Below, one piece after another: positions 27,241 to 35,146 of a stretch of DNA of 48,960 bases. The position numbers and the translations under genes are program-made. The DNA comes from Promethearchaeota archaeon Loki_b31 (GTDB lineage Archaea > Asgardarchaeota > Lokiarchaeia > Sigyniarchaeales > SOKP01), in assembly GCA_005222975.1 (NCBI GenBank), contig NJBI01000001.1:106571-155530 (forward strand). Reading direction: 5' to 3'. The first letter of the stretch is position 1; each line of letters begins with the position of its first letter. The notes beneath the pieces were generated by a model. That model was given only the letters and a program-made list of their open reading frames with translations, was not told the DNA's origin and did no database searches.

Positions 27241-28314
27241 CTAAATATTAGCAGAATTTCGAATAAATGCATCAATTAGACGAATTGTATTAAGAATATC
27301 CTCTAATTTAAGCAAAGAAGTGGGAGAATGGATATATCTACAAGGAACAGATACTACTGAACTTGGAACACCTTCTCGAGAAATATGAATCTTACCTGCA
27401 TCAGTCCCGCCATACATAGGTTTCTTAATTTGATAAGGAATTTTGTCGAGTTCAGCATTTTTAACGAGTCTTTCGTTAACTTTAGAACTACAAATTATTG
27501 ATTTATCTGCTACTGTAATTGCTGGTCCTTTCCCTATGTAAGCTGGAACTTCTGCTTCTTTGATACCCGGAACATCGGCGGCAGTTGTGTTTTCGATAGC
27601 AATGGCAACTGTTGGTTTAAGATTAAACGCTCCTGTAATCGCACCTCTACCGCCTATTTCTTCTTGCACTGCAAAATTAAAAAGCAAAGTATCTTTAACA
27701 GGCGCTCCTTCTTTCAACAATTTCATGATGTGGAGGAGTACATTACAACCAGTGCGATCGTCGAATGCTTTACCACGAACCATATTATTGGGGAACTCTG
27801 CAAAAGGAGAAAAAAGCGTACCGGTGGTTCCTATAACAATATTATTTTTAACTACTTCCTCTTTTGAATCCATCCCGACATCAATATACATATCTGAAAT
27901 TTCAACAATCTTTTTTCTCTCGTTTAAAGAGGTAAGGTGTGGTGGTTTCGATCCAATAATGCCACGATGGATCTTTCCTGGCTCAGATCGTATCACTACT
28001 GATTGCCCTAACAAAATTCTTGTATCCCAACCCCCAATTGGAACAAATCGTAAGAAACCCTTATTTTCAATGTGAGAAATCATAAATCCAATTTCATCAG
28101 TATGCGCATCCAATAGAATTCTGTTATTCCCATTAGTACCCTCTTTTACAGCTAGAATATTACCCAAATTATCTTTCCAAGCCTTATCAACTAAATTTTC
28201 TTTCTCTATCTTTTTTAAAATAAAATCACTTACGTCATCTTCATAGCCAGAAACTCCGATAAGCGAAGATAATTCTTTTTGAAGAACTTTTATGCTCTCG
28301 ATATTCATCATCAA
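27241..28314 (-). CDS. M42 family metalloaminopeptidase
   Basis: The ~357-residue co-catalytic zinc peptidase has the M42 signatures: 'LLDAHTDEIGFM' (His ligand and Asp), 'KAFDDRTGC' (bridging Asp), 'VQEEIGGRGA' (Glu-Glu), 'IENTTAADVPG' (Asp) and 'CRYIHSPTSL' (last His). M42 enzymes form large cytosolic tetrahedral particles that trim oligopeptides from the N-terminus. Older annotations call them endoglucanase M. The first codons are TTG-ATG-ATG, so the true start may be one or two codons inside. Length matches the family. Confidence 0.9.
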   Translation of the reverse strand: MMMNIESIKVLQKELSSLIGVSGYEDDVSDFILKKIEKENLVDKAWKDNLGNILAVKEGTNGNNRILLDAHTDEIGFMISHIENKGFLRFVPIGGWDTRILLGQSVVIRSEPGKIHRGIIGSKPPHLTSLNERKKIVEISDMYIDVGMDSKEEVVKNNIVIGTTGTLFSPFAEFPNNMVRGKAFDDRTGCNVLLHIMKLLKEGAPVKDTLLFNFAVQEEIGGRGAITGAFNLKPTVAIAIENTTAADVPGIKEAEVPAYIGKGPAITVADKSIICSSKVNERLVKNAELDKIPYQIKKPMYGGTDAGKIHISREGVPSSVVSVPCRYIHSPTSLLKLEDILNTIRLIDAFIRNSANI

Positions 28315-28494
28315 TCTTCATTGTTAATTTAATTTTAACTTAAATAACCGTATAACTAATAATAAGTTTCAGTAATTTTTATTACTTATAAAAACTAATA
28401 ACTTAAAAATCAATATTGATTTACTGTTCCTCTAAATATGGGGCCTGATGACTTTTTTAATATAAAAAAAAATTGGTTATTATTAACTTTTTAA

Positions 28495-29157
28495 TTATAA
28501 TTTTTTATGACATAGCCACCAATCAAGACATTCATAGTCTTTTCCAGCATTGGCTAGTCTTTCTTTTGCTGTCTTTACATCTGTTACTGGGGGAATAATT
28601 ACATGGTCGCCAAATAATTCATTGTTAGGCCAGTTTGCTGGCGTAGCCACTTTTTCTTTGCTAGCAAGTTGTAAAGCTTTCACACATCTTAATATCTCAT
28701 CCATGTTTCTTCCAATTTCTTGGGGATAGTAAAGAATTATTCTAATAATCCCATTAGCATCCACAATGAACACCGCTCTGACTGTACTTGAACCCTTTCC
28801 AGGATGGACCATTCCCAACATATTTGCTACTTTTCCATGATCAGCAATTATTGGAAACGGTATTTCCATATCAAGATTTTCTTTAATCCATTCCATCCAT
28901 TTTATATGAGCGAATACTTGATCTATTGAAAGTCCTATTAATCTTGTGTTTATTGCTTGAAATTGCTCATTTCGTTTAGCAAAAGCATAAAACTCCGTAG
29001 TGCAAACAGGGGTGAAATCAGCAGGATGACTAAATAAAACAAACCACCATTTCCCGCCTACATTTGCATCACCGGGTAGCTTCATCATTCCATGAGTCGT
29101 CATTACTTCCATTTCTGGAAATTTATCTCCTAATAAAGGTATTCCTCTATCTGACAT
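28495..29157 (-). CDS. Peroxiredoxin, Prx6/AhpC-type
   Basis: 220 residues, with the peroxidatic Cys at position 52 in the motif '[13 protein letters not shown]'. The long C-terminal arm is typical of archaeal Prx6-like decameric peroxiredoxins (thiol-dependent reduction of hydrogen peroxide and organic peroxides). Further Cys residues near the end ('[13 protein letters not shown]') could act as resolving residues. The active site is encoded by a Cys codon, so this is not a selenoprotein although the window contains two. Confidence 0.92.
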   Translation of the reverse strand: MSDRGIPLLGDKFPEMEVMTTHGMMKLPGDANVGGKWWFVLFSHPADFTPVCTTEFYAFAKRNEQFQAINTRLIGLSIDQVFAHIKWMEWIKENLDMEIPFPIIADHGKVANMLGMVHPGKGSSTVRAVFIVDANGIIRIILYYPQEIGRNMDEILRCVKALQLASKEKVATPANWPNNELFGDHVIIPPVTDVKTAKERLANAGKDYECLDWWLCHKKL

Positions 29158-29358
29158 TTTTAAAAAACACCATTTATGAATATTAATTCACAATTATTAA
29201 ATTTTATAGTAATAAATTATAAACTTCAATTCAAAGTTAAAGTTTTTTAAAGCTCTGGCAGACAATCCAGTTTGAGTAAATAAGCTATGAATTTTTAAAA
29301 AATAGAAAAGATTTTTAGAATTTAAAAATTAAAACAAGAATAAAATACTATTAAAAAA

Positions 29359-31056
29359 TTACCTTTTTCGCTTCTTTAACTCCTTGATAGCTTTTTCGGC
29401 TAAGAGTAAGGCATCGGTATATTGAGACCTATACTTCTGAACGTTAGCTTCTAATTCTATTGTTTTGTTCTGAAGTTCGAGAATCAGTTCACTGCTTCCC
29501 TCACCTGAAGATATCACCGCATCTGGATTTTCCATGGATTCCTTAAGGTAATTATATTTTTCTCTCCATACTTTTATTTCTGTTTGGAGTTCCTCAATGT
29601 TATCATTATCCGTAATTTGACTAATAGATAATGGACCTCCTGTTCCTTCTTCAACATCTAATATTCTTCCTTTTAAAATATCTACTTCTTCTTCTAACTC
29701 TTTAATTCTGACTTTTAAGTAGCCAATCTGATCTAAATATTCTGCTGAAGTTTTAGGAGCGGTAATTTCTTCATAAATACTTTTCCCAGTTTCTAATTCG
29801 TTAGCGGTTTTTTCTCCTAAAATTTGCTGCTTCCGTTTTTGTAGCCCTTCTATAGTTTGTTTTGGAAGGAAGTCTAGTGGGTTGAAACCAACCCCTCCAT
29901 GAGCAGTAAGTCTTTTACGAACTTTTACGAATAGGGGTATACCTTTTATTGCTTCTCCACAAATAATTCCTTCGCCTTTATCTAACCCTTGAATATCAGT
30001 TCTATTACTCCGAGTTAAATCTTCTGCGCTCGAAATCGTAACATCAATATCTCGTATATCAGTGAGGTTATGAACCACCCAAGTACCAGCTTGGGCGCGA
30101 ATAGTAGTATCTAACAATTGAGGTCTTTGAGTACCGATGATTAAATTTGCACCGAATTTACGACCTTCTTGTGAGAACAGTTTTACAATTTCACATGTTT
30201 CGGTTTGTTTTTTTCCAGCAAACAAGTGAGCCTCGTCAAGTAGTAAGTAAAACGGAGGAATTCTTCTACCCGTACTTGCCTGATATAATTTTTTGAGAAG
30301 CTTACCAGCAACCATTTCTTGTACGTTTAAATCCATACCTCTCATATTGATAATTGAACATAGATGTGGAGCAACAATATCAGTGGGATCTAACGAAAAT
30401 AGATACTCTACGTCGATATCTCCTCCTTTGTTAACGCTTAAATCAGAATATTCGATGATGCTATTCACAAATTCGCTTTCTTTTTTAATTCCTTCACTCT
30501 CTTCACTTTCTCCCGCAAGTACTTTCAAGCTCCCGTACTCACCATGTCTGTCTAAAATCACGAGTGGAATACCCTTTTTCATAAACTCCTCGCACAGTAC
30601 ACCCATCGTATACGACTTTCCGCTACCAGACTTCCCCGTAATGAATATTCTTCCAAAATTTTTCACTAATAAGTTAACGTCAAATGGATAGCCTATCAGC
30701 TTTCCAAGAGAGACAGATTCTTCGGGTGGGTTATAAATTCCTAATAATTTAGTAATTTGAATTTCAGATGCGCGATAAACTTCTGAACCTATCTCAAACG
30801 GTCTCTTTGGTCTATCTCCACATACCCTCAGATCCGCAAGCATCCCTTTTGCTTCGCTCCATAATCTCTCAATATTTAGCATATAGTATATTCTTATTCC
30901 CTCTTCGTCCTTCTCTCCATAGATTACAAAATAAGAATTTCGCTCGATTGTTGGGTCAGAAAATTGTACTTGTACCGAGTGCGTAGTGGTTTTCCCTAAT
31001 AAATTCCCTACTTTATCTTTCTTTACTTGCTTATTATAGCTTTCTTCGTCTGACAT
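29359..31056 (-). CDS. HerA/DUF87-type ATPase with C-terminal coiled coil
   Basis: 565 residues: an N-terminal beta-rich (HAS-barrel-like) region (about 1-110), a RecA-like ATPase core with Walker A GKSGSGKS (141-148), 'ILDRHGEYG', Walker B 'FYLLLDEAHLF' and a sensor region 'IIGTQRPQLLDTTIRAQAG', then a C-terminal coiled coil (about 430-565). HerA-type ATPases are hexameric DNA translocases that work with NurA in end resection. No NurA, Mre11 or Rad50 gene is adjacent, so a different partner is possible. The coiled coil in place of the usual HerA end is notable. Confidence 0.85.
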   Translation of the reverse strand: MSDEESYNKQVKKDKVGNLLGKTTTHSVQVQFSDPTIERNSYFVIYGEKDEEGIRIYYMLNIERLWSEAKGMLADLRVCGDRPKRPFEIGSEVYRASEIQITKLLGIYNPPEESVSLGKLIGYPFDVNLLVKNFGRIFITGKSGSGKSYTMGVLCEEFMKKGIPLVILDRHGEYGSLKVLAGESEESEGIKKESEFVNSIIEYSDLSVNKGGDIDVEYLFSLDPTDIVAPHLCSIINMRGMDLNVQEMVAGKLLKKLYQASTGRRIPPFYLLLDEAHLFAGKKQTETCEIVKLFSQEGRKFGANLIIGTQRPQLLDTTIRAQAGTWVVHNLTDIRDIDVTISSAEDLTRSNRTDIQGLDKGEGIICGEAIKGIPLFVKVRKRLTAHGGVGFNPLDFLPKQTIEGLQKRKQQILGEKTANELETGKSIYEEITAPKTSAEYLDQIGYLKVRIKELEEEVDILKGRILDVEEGTGGPLSISQITDNDNIEELQTEIKVWREKYNYLKESMENPDAVISSGEGSSELILELQNKTIELEANVQKYRSQYTDALLLAEKAIKELKKRKR

Positions 31057-31179
31057 TTTGAATCACATTAATTTCGTTTCTTTTGTATTATATGTAAATT
31101 CATATATATTAATTATTTCTACTTAATTTCTACAATTTAAAAAAGGTATTTAAACTTTCATAAATCCAATAATTATTTA

Positions 31180-32106
31180 CTATGTTTTTCGATATAGTAT
31201 GCTCTTTTGGACCATATGAATTGGTTTATACGATTCTTTTGCTCTACGTAGACCGGGGACTCCTAAATCTTGCTCTCGATTAACGAACATGGCATTCTTA
31301 AAACTGCTTTTTAAAAACAGATTGCTAATCGCTTGATACGCACCTTCATATTCCATATGTGCTTTCTCAATATGTATTACGATCGTGTCCGAATTTAACA
31401 TTTCTCCAAATGTGTAAGCAACACATTTGTCATCAACGCAAATTAACGCTCCTTGAAAACCTAACGCAGAAAAATTGTCTAAGGCGTCGTAAATGGCCTT
31501 CTCCTCTTGTTCTAAACCTTCATCGTCTTCGCATTCTCTAAGAATACACCACTCCAACTGAAGTTTCTTGCACGTGGCAACTTCGTCCTCCGTTAATATC
31601 TTAAATTCATAATCGTAATTTTCTAAAAACTTGTTTAACCACCTTCTATTTTGGCGGTAGCGATTACCCGGTAAATCTCTAAGGTTCTCTCCCTCGTACA
31701 CATAGTCCCAATTATCTCGATCTTCAAAAGTCTCAATATTTAAAGCCAGAAACTTTTCATGGTTTCTAAGATCTTCAGTAACCTGCTCTGGTACCCTGTG
31801 AAATTCAAGTTCATTAAAATTTTCGAATAGAGCAATAATTACATCAGCGGGTTTTGGACCAATTGGAGCGAAAAAAAATAGGGTGTTATCGCTTCCGGAT
31901 ATCACGGTTTTCCTTTTCGTAAAAATATCCTGCGAAAAGAGTAGAAGGTGCTCTTCCCATTCCATAAAAAAAAATCCGTAGAAGTTCCTCCACATGTATA
32001 GATTCGTAAAAGTGAATTCAGATGTCTGAGGAGGGTAATTCTGAAAATATTTATCGAATAAACCTTTATCTTCAAGTTTGATTTGTTTCGCAGTGCTTAA
32101 GTCCAT
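31180..32106 (-). CDS. DUF2156 (phosphatidylglycerol lysyltransferase-like) protein
   Basis: 308 residues matching the double GNAT-fold DUF2156 family. Seen are 'TFTNLYMWRNFYGF' near the N-terminus (about 33-46), the central 'LPGNRYRQNRRWLNKFLENY' and the C-terminal 'VNREQDLGVPGLRRAKESYK'. Related domains transfer aminoacyl groups from tRNA to lipids or peptides; the soluble archaeal versions are functionally undefined. No membrane segment. It sits 123 bases upstream of the HerA-like gene on the same strand. Confidence 0.82.
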   Translation of the reverse strand: MDLSTAKQIKLEDKGLFDKYFQNYPPQTSEFTFTNLYMWRNFYGFFFMEWEEHLLLFSQDIFTKRKTVISGSDNTLFFFAPIGPKPADVIIALFENFNELEFHRVPEQVTEDLRNHEKFLALNIETFEDRDNWDYVYEGENLRDLPGNRYRQNRRWLNKFLENYDYEFKILTEDEVATCKKLQLEWCILRECEDDEGLEQEEKAIYDALDNFSALGFQGALICVDDKCVAYTFGEMLNSDTIVIHIEKAHMEYEGAYQAISNLFLKSSFKNAMFVNREQDLGVPGLRRAKESYKPIHMVQKSILYRKT

Positions 32107-32256
32107 AAATATGAATAAATTAAAAGATATTAAAATTATTTCCTTTTTAAATTATTTGGATTTTAAAATAGCAAATTTTTAAAGATACTAAGAACATATT
32201 TTTCTGACTTCTATGTTAAAAATTAAATATTTTAAATACCTTTTGAGGGATTATGA

Positions 32257-33057
32257 TTGCCAAAAATAAAGATTAATGATATTAAAATGTACTATGAGAT
32301 TTATGGAAAGGGTCCTCCACTTGTATTGATTATGGGTGTTGGAGGAAATGCCGATTGGTGGCCTCCTCGTTTTATAGAGAAACTTTCAAAACTTTTTAAA
32401 GTAGTTGTATTTGATAATCGTGGATCTGGCAGATCAGATAAACCTGATATTGAGTATTCTATGAAAATGTTTGCCGATGATACTATTAGTTTGATGAATG
32501 CTCTAAATATTATATGCGCTCATATCCTTGGAATATCAATGGGAGGAGCTATAGCACAAGAATTAGTATTAAATTATCCCGAAAGAGTTAAAAAGCTTAT
32601 ACTCTGTTCTACAAATTGCGGATTCTCTAAATCAGCCTTACCATTACCAGAGGCTTTAAAGATTATGATGCAACCAAGGGAAAAATCAACACCTAAAGAA
32701 ATAGCGAGGAAATCTATGTCGGTTAGATTAACTGAAAAATTCATTAAAGAAAACCCTGAAGTTATTGAGGAGTGTATACAGAGAGAATGTAAATACCCCA
32801 CTCCTCCTAAAATGTATAAAAGACAGATTGATGCGATTGTGAAATTTAACACTTACAAACGCCTAAAAAATATTAATAGACCAACTTTGATAATGCAGGG
32901 TAAACATGACCTCTTGTCTCCAGCAAAAAATGCCGAAATATTAGCTCAAAATATAAATGGATCAAAGTTAGCAATATTTGAAGATGTTGCTCATGATATT
33001 TTTTCGCAAGAATCTGACATAGTAATAAAAAATTTAATTGAATTTCTACAAAATTAA
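32257..33057 (+). CDS. Alpha/beta hydrolase
   Basis: 266 residues. TTG at 32257 is chosen because a GAGGGA site lies 6 bases before it; an ATG four bases earlier is out of frame and quickly stops. Motifs: 'GPPLVLIMGVGGNADWW' (oxyanion), 'FDNRGSGRSDKP', nucleophile elbow GISMGG, acid 'GKHDLLSP' and His 'EDVAHDIF'. It is a full-length cytosolic hydrolase of the haloperoxidase/esterase type. Its stop codon is followed at once by a relic of a methyltransferase gene 3' end. Confidence 0.88.
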   Translation: MPKIKINDIKMYYEIYGKGPPLVLIMGVGGNADWWPPRFIEKLSKLFKVVVFDNRGSGRSDKPDIEYSMKMFADDTISLMNALNIICAHILGISMGGAIAQELVLNYPERVKKLILCSTNCGFSKSALPLPEALKIMMQPREKSTPKEIARKSMSVRLTEKFIKENPEVIEECIQRECKYPTPPKMYKRQIDAIVKFNTYKRLKNINRPTLIMQGKHDLLSPAKNAEILAQNINGSKLAIFEDVAHDIFSQESDIVIKNLIEFLQN

Positions 33058-33059
33058 TT

Positions 33060-33082
33060 ACGAAGGTTTCGGTAATTGGTTT
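33060..33082 (+). pseudogene. Relic of methyltransferase gene 3' end
   Basis: These 23 bases match 34501-34523, inside the last codons of the methyltransferase at 33939, at 22 of 23 positions. The match is too short to be a gene. It suggests that a second copy of that gene once ended here, or that a recombination event copied the segment. Confidence 0.55.
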
Positions 33083-33091
33083 CCATATTAG

Positions 33092-33104
33092 AACTAATTG
33101 GTGA
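33092..33104 (+). repeat. 13-base direct repeat, left copy (flanks vapBC)
   Basis: AACTAATTGGTGA occurs here and again at 33874-33886, on either side of the toxin-antitoxin cassette. Each copy contains a GGTGA ribosome-binding-like core. Confidence 0.6.
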
Positions 33105-33110
33105 TATATT

Positions 33111-33179
33111 TTGAACTTGAAATTAAATTTTACTATGTGGGTTAAATTCCTACTAACAATTACACTAATTCTAGTTTAA
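33111..33179 (+). pseudogene. Short hydrophobic reading frame, possibly a truncated gene start
   Basis: A TTG five bases after a GGTGA site opens 22 codons whose product has a hydrophobic second half ('MWVKFLLTITLILV'), then stops inside a palindrome. It may be the beginning of a membrane-anchored protein cut off when the vapBC cassette arrived. A free small membrane peptide or chance are alternatives. Confidence 0.3.
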
Positions 33180-33185
33180 ACTAGA
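33170..33185. promoter_or_regulatory. 16-base perfect palindrome upstream of vapB
   Basis: TCTAGTTTAAACTAGA is a perfect palindrome 36 bases before the vapB start. Its TTTAAA centre lies where a TATA element could sit, so it may be promoter, operator or both. Confidence 0.5.
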
Positions 33186-33194
33186 TAAAGCTTT

Positions 33195-33215
33195 TAAGTA
33201 TGTAATACATACTTA
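33195..33215. promoter_or_regulatory. 21-base inverted repeat, likely vapBC operator
   Basis: Arms TAAGTATGTA and TACATACTTA are perfectly complementary around one central base, and the element ends 5 bases before the vapB ATG. VapBC systems are usually autoregulated by the antitoxin-toxin complex binding such repeats, so this is the best operator candidate. Confidence 0.65.
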
Positions 33216-33220
33216 CATAT

Positions 33221-33451
33221 ATGCGAACTAATATTGTAATTGATGATGAGTTAAAAGAGAAGTGGTGGGAGATTAAAAAGGAAGCAAATCATCTCAACAT
33301 GAAAATTGGTGAATATATTATTTTCTGTCATGATCTTAGAAAAAAGACGGTCAATAAAGATAAGATTCTCGAGATTTTAGAGAACCCATTATCAAAGGGT
33401 TTAAAAAACATAGATGTAATAAAGGCAAGTAAGAGTATGTGGAAATCATGA
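33221..33451 (+). CDS. vapB: VapB-like antitoxin
   Basis: 76 residues. The N-terminal strand 'MRTNIVIDDELKEK' followed by helices resembles ribbon-helix-helix or AbrB-independent VapB antitoxins, and the basic C-terminus would wrap the toxin. The stop codon overlaps the toxin ATG (ATGA), the standard arrangement for coupled translation. The family is assigned mainly by position in front of a clear PIN-domain toxin. Two palindromes precede it. Confidence 0.75.
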   Translation: MRTNIVIDDELKEKWWEIKKEANHLNMKIGEYIIFCHDLRKKTVNKDKILEILENPLSKGLKNIDVIKASKSMWKS

Positions 33452-33855
33452 GGGGGATCGATTCGAACATTCTTGTGTATGCCTTAAATAAAGATTTTCC
33501 TGAATATTTACCTTGTAAGGAACTTTTAATAAATATAGTTAATGGAAAAGAACTCGTAAGCATTCCTTCAATTGTATTTATGGAATGTTTTCATGCGTTA
33601 GTTAGAGCATTTAAATATAAAGAGGTTGAGGTTAAGAAGCGGTTAGTTGCAATTATGGACTCGAAAAATATCAATGTACTAGACATTTCTACATCTTCAA
33701 TATTATTTGCATTTGAGATAGCTGAGAAATATAAAACGGGAGGGAGGGATTCCTTAATTGCGGCAAGTTTATTAGAAAATAAGATTCAAGAAATATATTC
33801 TCACGATACGGATTTTGATAAAATTTTGCTCATAAAACGGATAGATCCAATATAA
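33448..33855 (+). CDS. vapC: VapC-like PIN-domain ribonuclease toxin
   Basis: 135 residues with the acidic metal-binding set of PIN domains: Asp5 in 'GIDSNILVY', Glu46 in 'FMECFHAL', Asp101 in 'GGRDSLIAASL' and Asp120/Asp122 in 'SHDTDFDKI'. VapC toxins cleave RNA, often initiator tRNA or rRNA, unless bound by VapB. ATG at 33448 overlaps the vapB stop and has GGAAATC in front; an in-frame GTG lies three codons earlier. All catalytic residues are present, so the toxin looks active. Confidence 0.88.
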   Translation: MRGIDSNILVYALNKDFPEYLPCKELLINIVNGKELVSIPSIVFMECFHALVRAFKYKEVEVKKRLVAIMDSKNINVLDISTSSILFAFEIAEKYKTGGRDSLIAASLLENKIQEIYSHDTDFDKILLIKRIDPI

Positions 33856-33873
33856 ATCAAATCACTATATTAT

Positions 33874-33886
33874 AACTAATTGGTGA
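33874..33886 (+). repeat. 13-base direct repeat, right copy (flanks vapBC)
   Basis: Identical to 33092-33104. It lies just before the methyltransferase gene and may supply its ribosome-binding site. Confidence 0.6.
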
Positions 33887-33938
33887 ATTTAAAATCTCAG
33901 ATTGGGCATCAATATTAGGAACTGTTTTTTTCATATTA

Positions 33939-34565
33939 TTGATTGCTTTTTTGTGTTTCTTATTTATTATATTTGTCATAGTAAGAATTATTAGAAAAAT
34001 ATACAAATTTCCCATCCCAGCTTTCGCAACGAGATTAATTGATAATCCGTTCCGTCGTAGATTAATACAAAAACCTGAACTTATTGCTGAAAGAATGCAA
34101 CTTAAACCCGGAATGACAGTAGTAGAAATTGGGCCCGGTAAAGGCAGTTATACGAAAGCTATAGCAAAAAAGATACAACCTAATGGAAAAGTATTTGCAA
34201 TTGATATTCAAGAATCAATTATCAACCGTTTAAAGAAAAAAATTAAAAAAGAGAATATTCAAAATATTATTCCTAAAATAGAAGACGCTTATAACCTTTC
34301 GTTTGAAGATGAAAGCGTAGATCGAATCTTTGCGATTACTTGTTTACCCGAAATTCCTGATCCTATAAGAGCATTAAGGGAATTTAAACGAATTCTAAAG
34401 CCAGATGGTATAATATCTTTGAGTGAACTCTTTCTGGATCCTGATTATCCACTACGTAGAACAGAAAAAAGGTGGGCAAAAGAAGCTGGTCTGGATTTTT
34501 ACGAAGGTTTCGGCAATTGGTTTGTCTATCAATTAAATTTCATTAAAAAGAAACCGAGTTATTGA
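33939..34565 (+). CDS. Membrane-anchored class I SAM methyltransferase
   Basis: About 208 residues. An N-terminal hydrophobic helix (about 1-20) precedes a methyltransferase domain with motif I 'VVEIGPGKGSYTKAIA' (about 60-75), 'FAIDIQ' (acid at strand 2), 'IEDAYNLSFEDESVDRIFAI' and 'ALREFKRILKPDGI', the UbiE/COQ5-like pattern. The start is unsure: TTG at 33939 has no good ribosome site, and the frame stays open upstream to 33876 with extra hydrophobic residues and a GGTGA at 33882-33886, but no ATG/GTG/TTG there fits. The 3' end overlaps the convergent unknown gene by 33 bases. Confidence 0.82.
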   Translation: MIAFLCFLFIIFVIVRIIRKIYKFPIPAFATRLIDNPFRRRLIQKPELIAERMQLKPGMTVVEIGPGKGSYTKAIAKKIQPNGKVFAIDIQESIINRLKKKIKKENIQNIIPKIEDAYNLSFEDESVDRIFAITCLPEIPDPIRALREFKRILKPDGIISLSELFLDPDYPLRRTEKRWAKEAGLDFYEGFGNWFVYQLNFIKKKPSY

Positions 34566-34985
34566 GTCGTTTCTAGGCAAATTTTCATTCTTTAATTTGT
34601 TAAGAATATCTTCTAATATTTTTATGACTCGTTCTTTATACGAGTTTTGCTCAGGATAATTGTAACTAAAAGTGCGCCATTGAGGACGCTTATGGCCAAC
34701 TTTATATTTAATGCCCTTCATTTGCGTCATATAAGAATCTTTATTTAGTTTAGTCGCGATTTGATCGGCAATAATGTACCAATGAAATTTAGTGCCAATA
34801 TTAGCCCCTGAATTAGACGGTGCTGGATTGACTCTTGTTTTTACACTATTAAAGTTAATTGTCCATTTGTTTGGAGCGGTTTTTGTTTCAGTCCATTTTC
34901 CGTCGTTGTAGATCCATTTATGAGACCCACCAATTTTCATTCCGGTGTATATTTGATTATTATACTTTTTGAGAGAATTATACAT
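34533..34985 (-). CDS. Conserved-looking protein of unknown function
   Basis: 150 residues, basic, with no signal peptide. The first ~70 residues are Trp/Lys/Asn-rich ('GSHKWIYNDGKWTETKTAPN'), the middle has 'FHWYIIADQIATKLNKDSYM', and the C-terminal ~40 residues form an amphipathic helix. No family recognised. It overlaps the 3' end of the convergent methyltransferase gene by 33 bases. It is kept because the whole frame has ordinary residue composition and no other gene covers most of it. Confidence 0.55.
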   Translation of the reverse strand: MYNSLKKYNNQIYTGMKIGGSHKWIYNDGKWTETKTAPNKWTINFNSVKTRVNPAPSNSGANIGTKFHWYIIADQIATKLNKDSYMTQMKGIKYKVGHKRPQWRTFSYNYPEQNSYKERVIKILEDILNKLKNENLPRNDSITRFLFNEI

Positions 34986-35146
34986 TTCTTATTCTAAATC
35001 TATTCTTTACCTTGAGTTATGATTCGTAATACAAAATCCTATTAATAGAATGAAAGAGTCATAATTTTTCGTTAAATAAAACATACTATTAATATTGAAA
35101 AATAAGAAAAGAAAAAAATAAAAAAATATTTGAGATTGTTAAGGAT

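Noticed and set aside
27560..28075. Long plus-strand frame opposite the M42 peptidase gene
   Set aside because: It is the antisense shadow of a gene with complete catalytic motifs; its own product shows no domain or plausible start.
28495..29157. Peroxiredoxin as a further selenoprotein
   Set aside because: The peroxidatic residue is encoded by a Cys codon and no in-frame UGA occurs.
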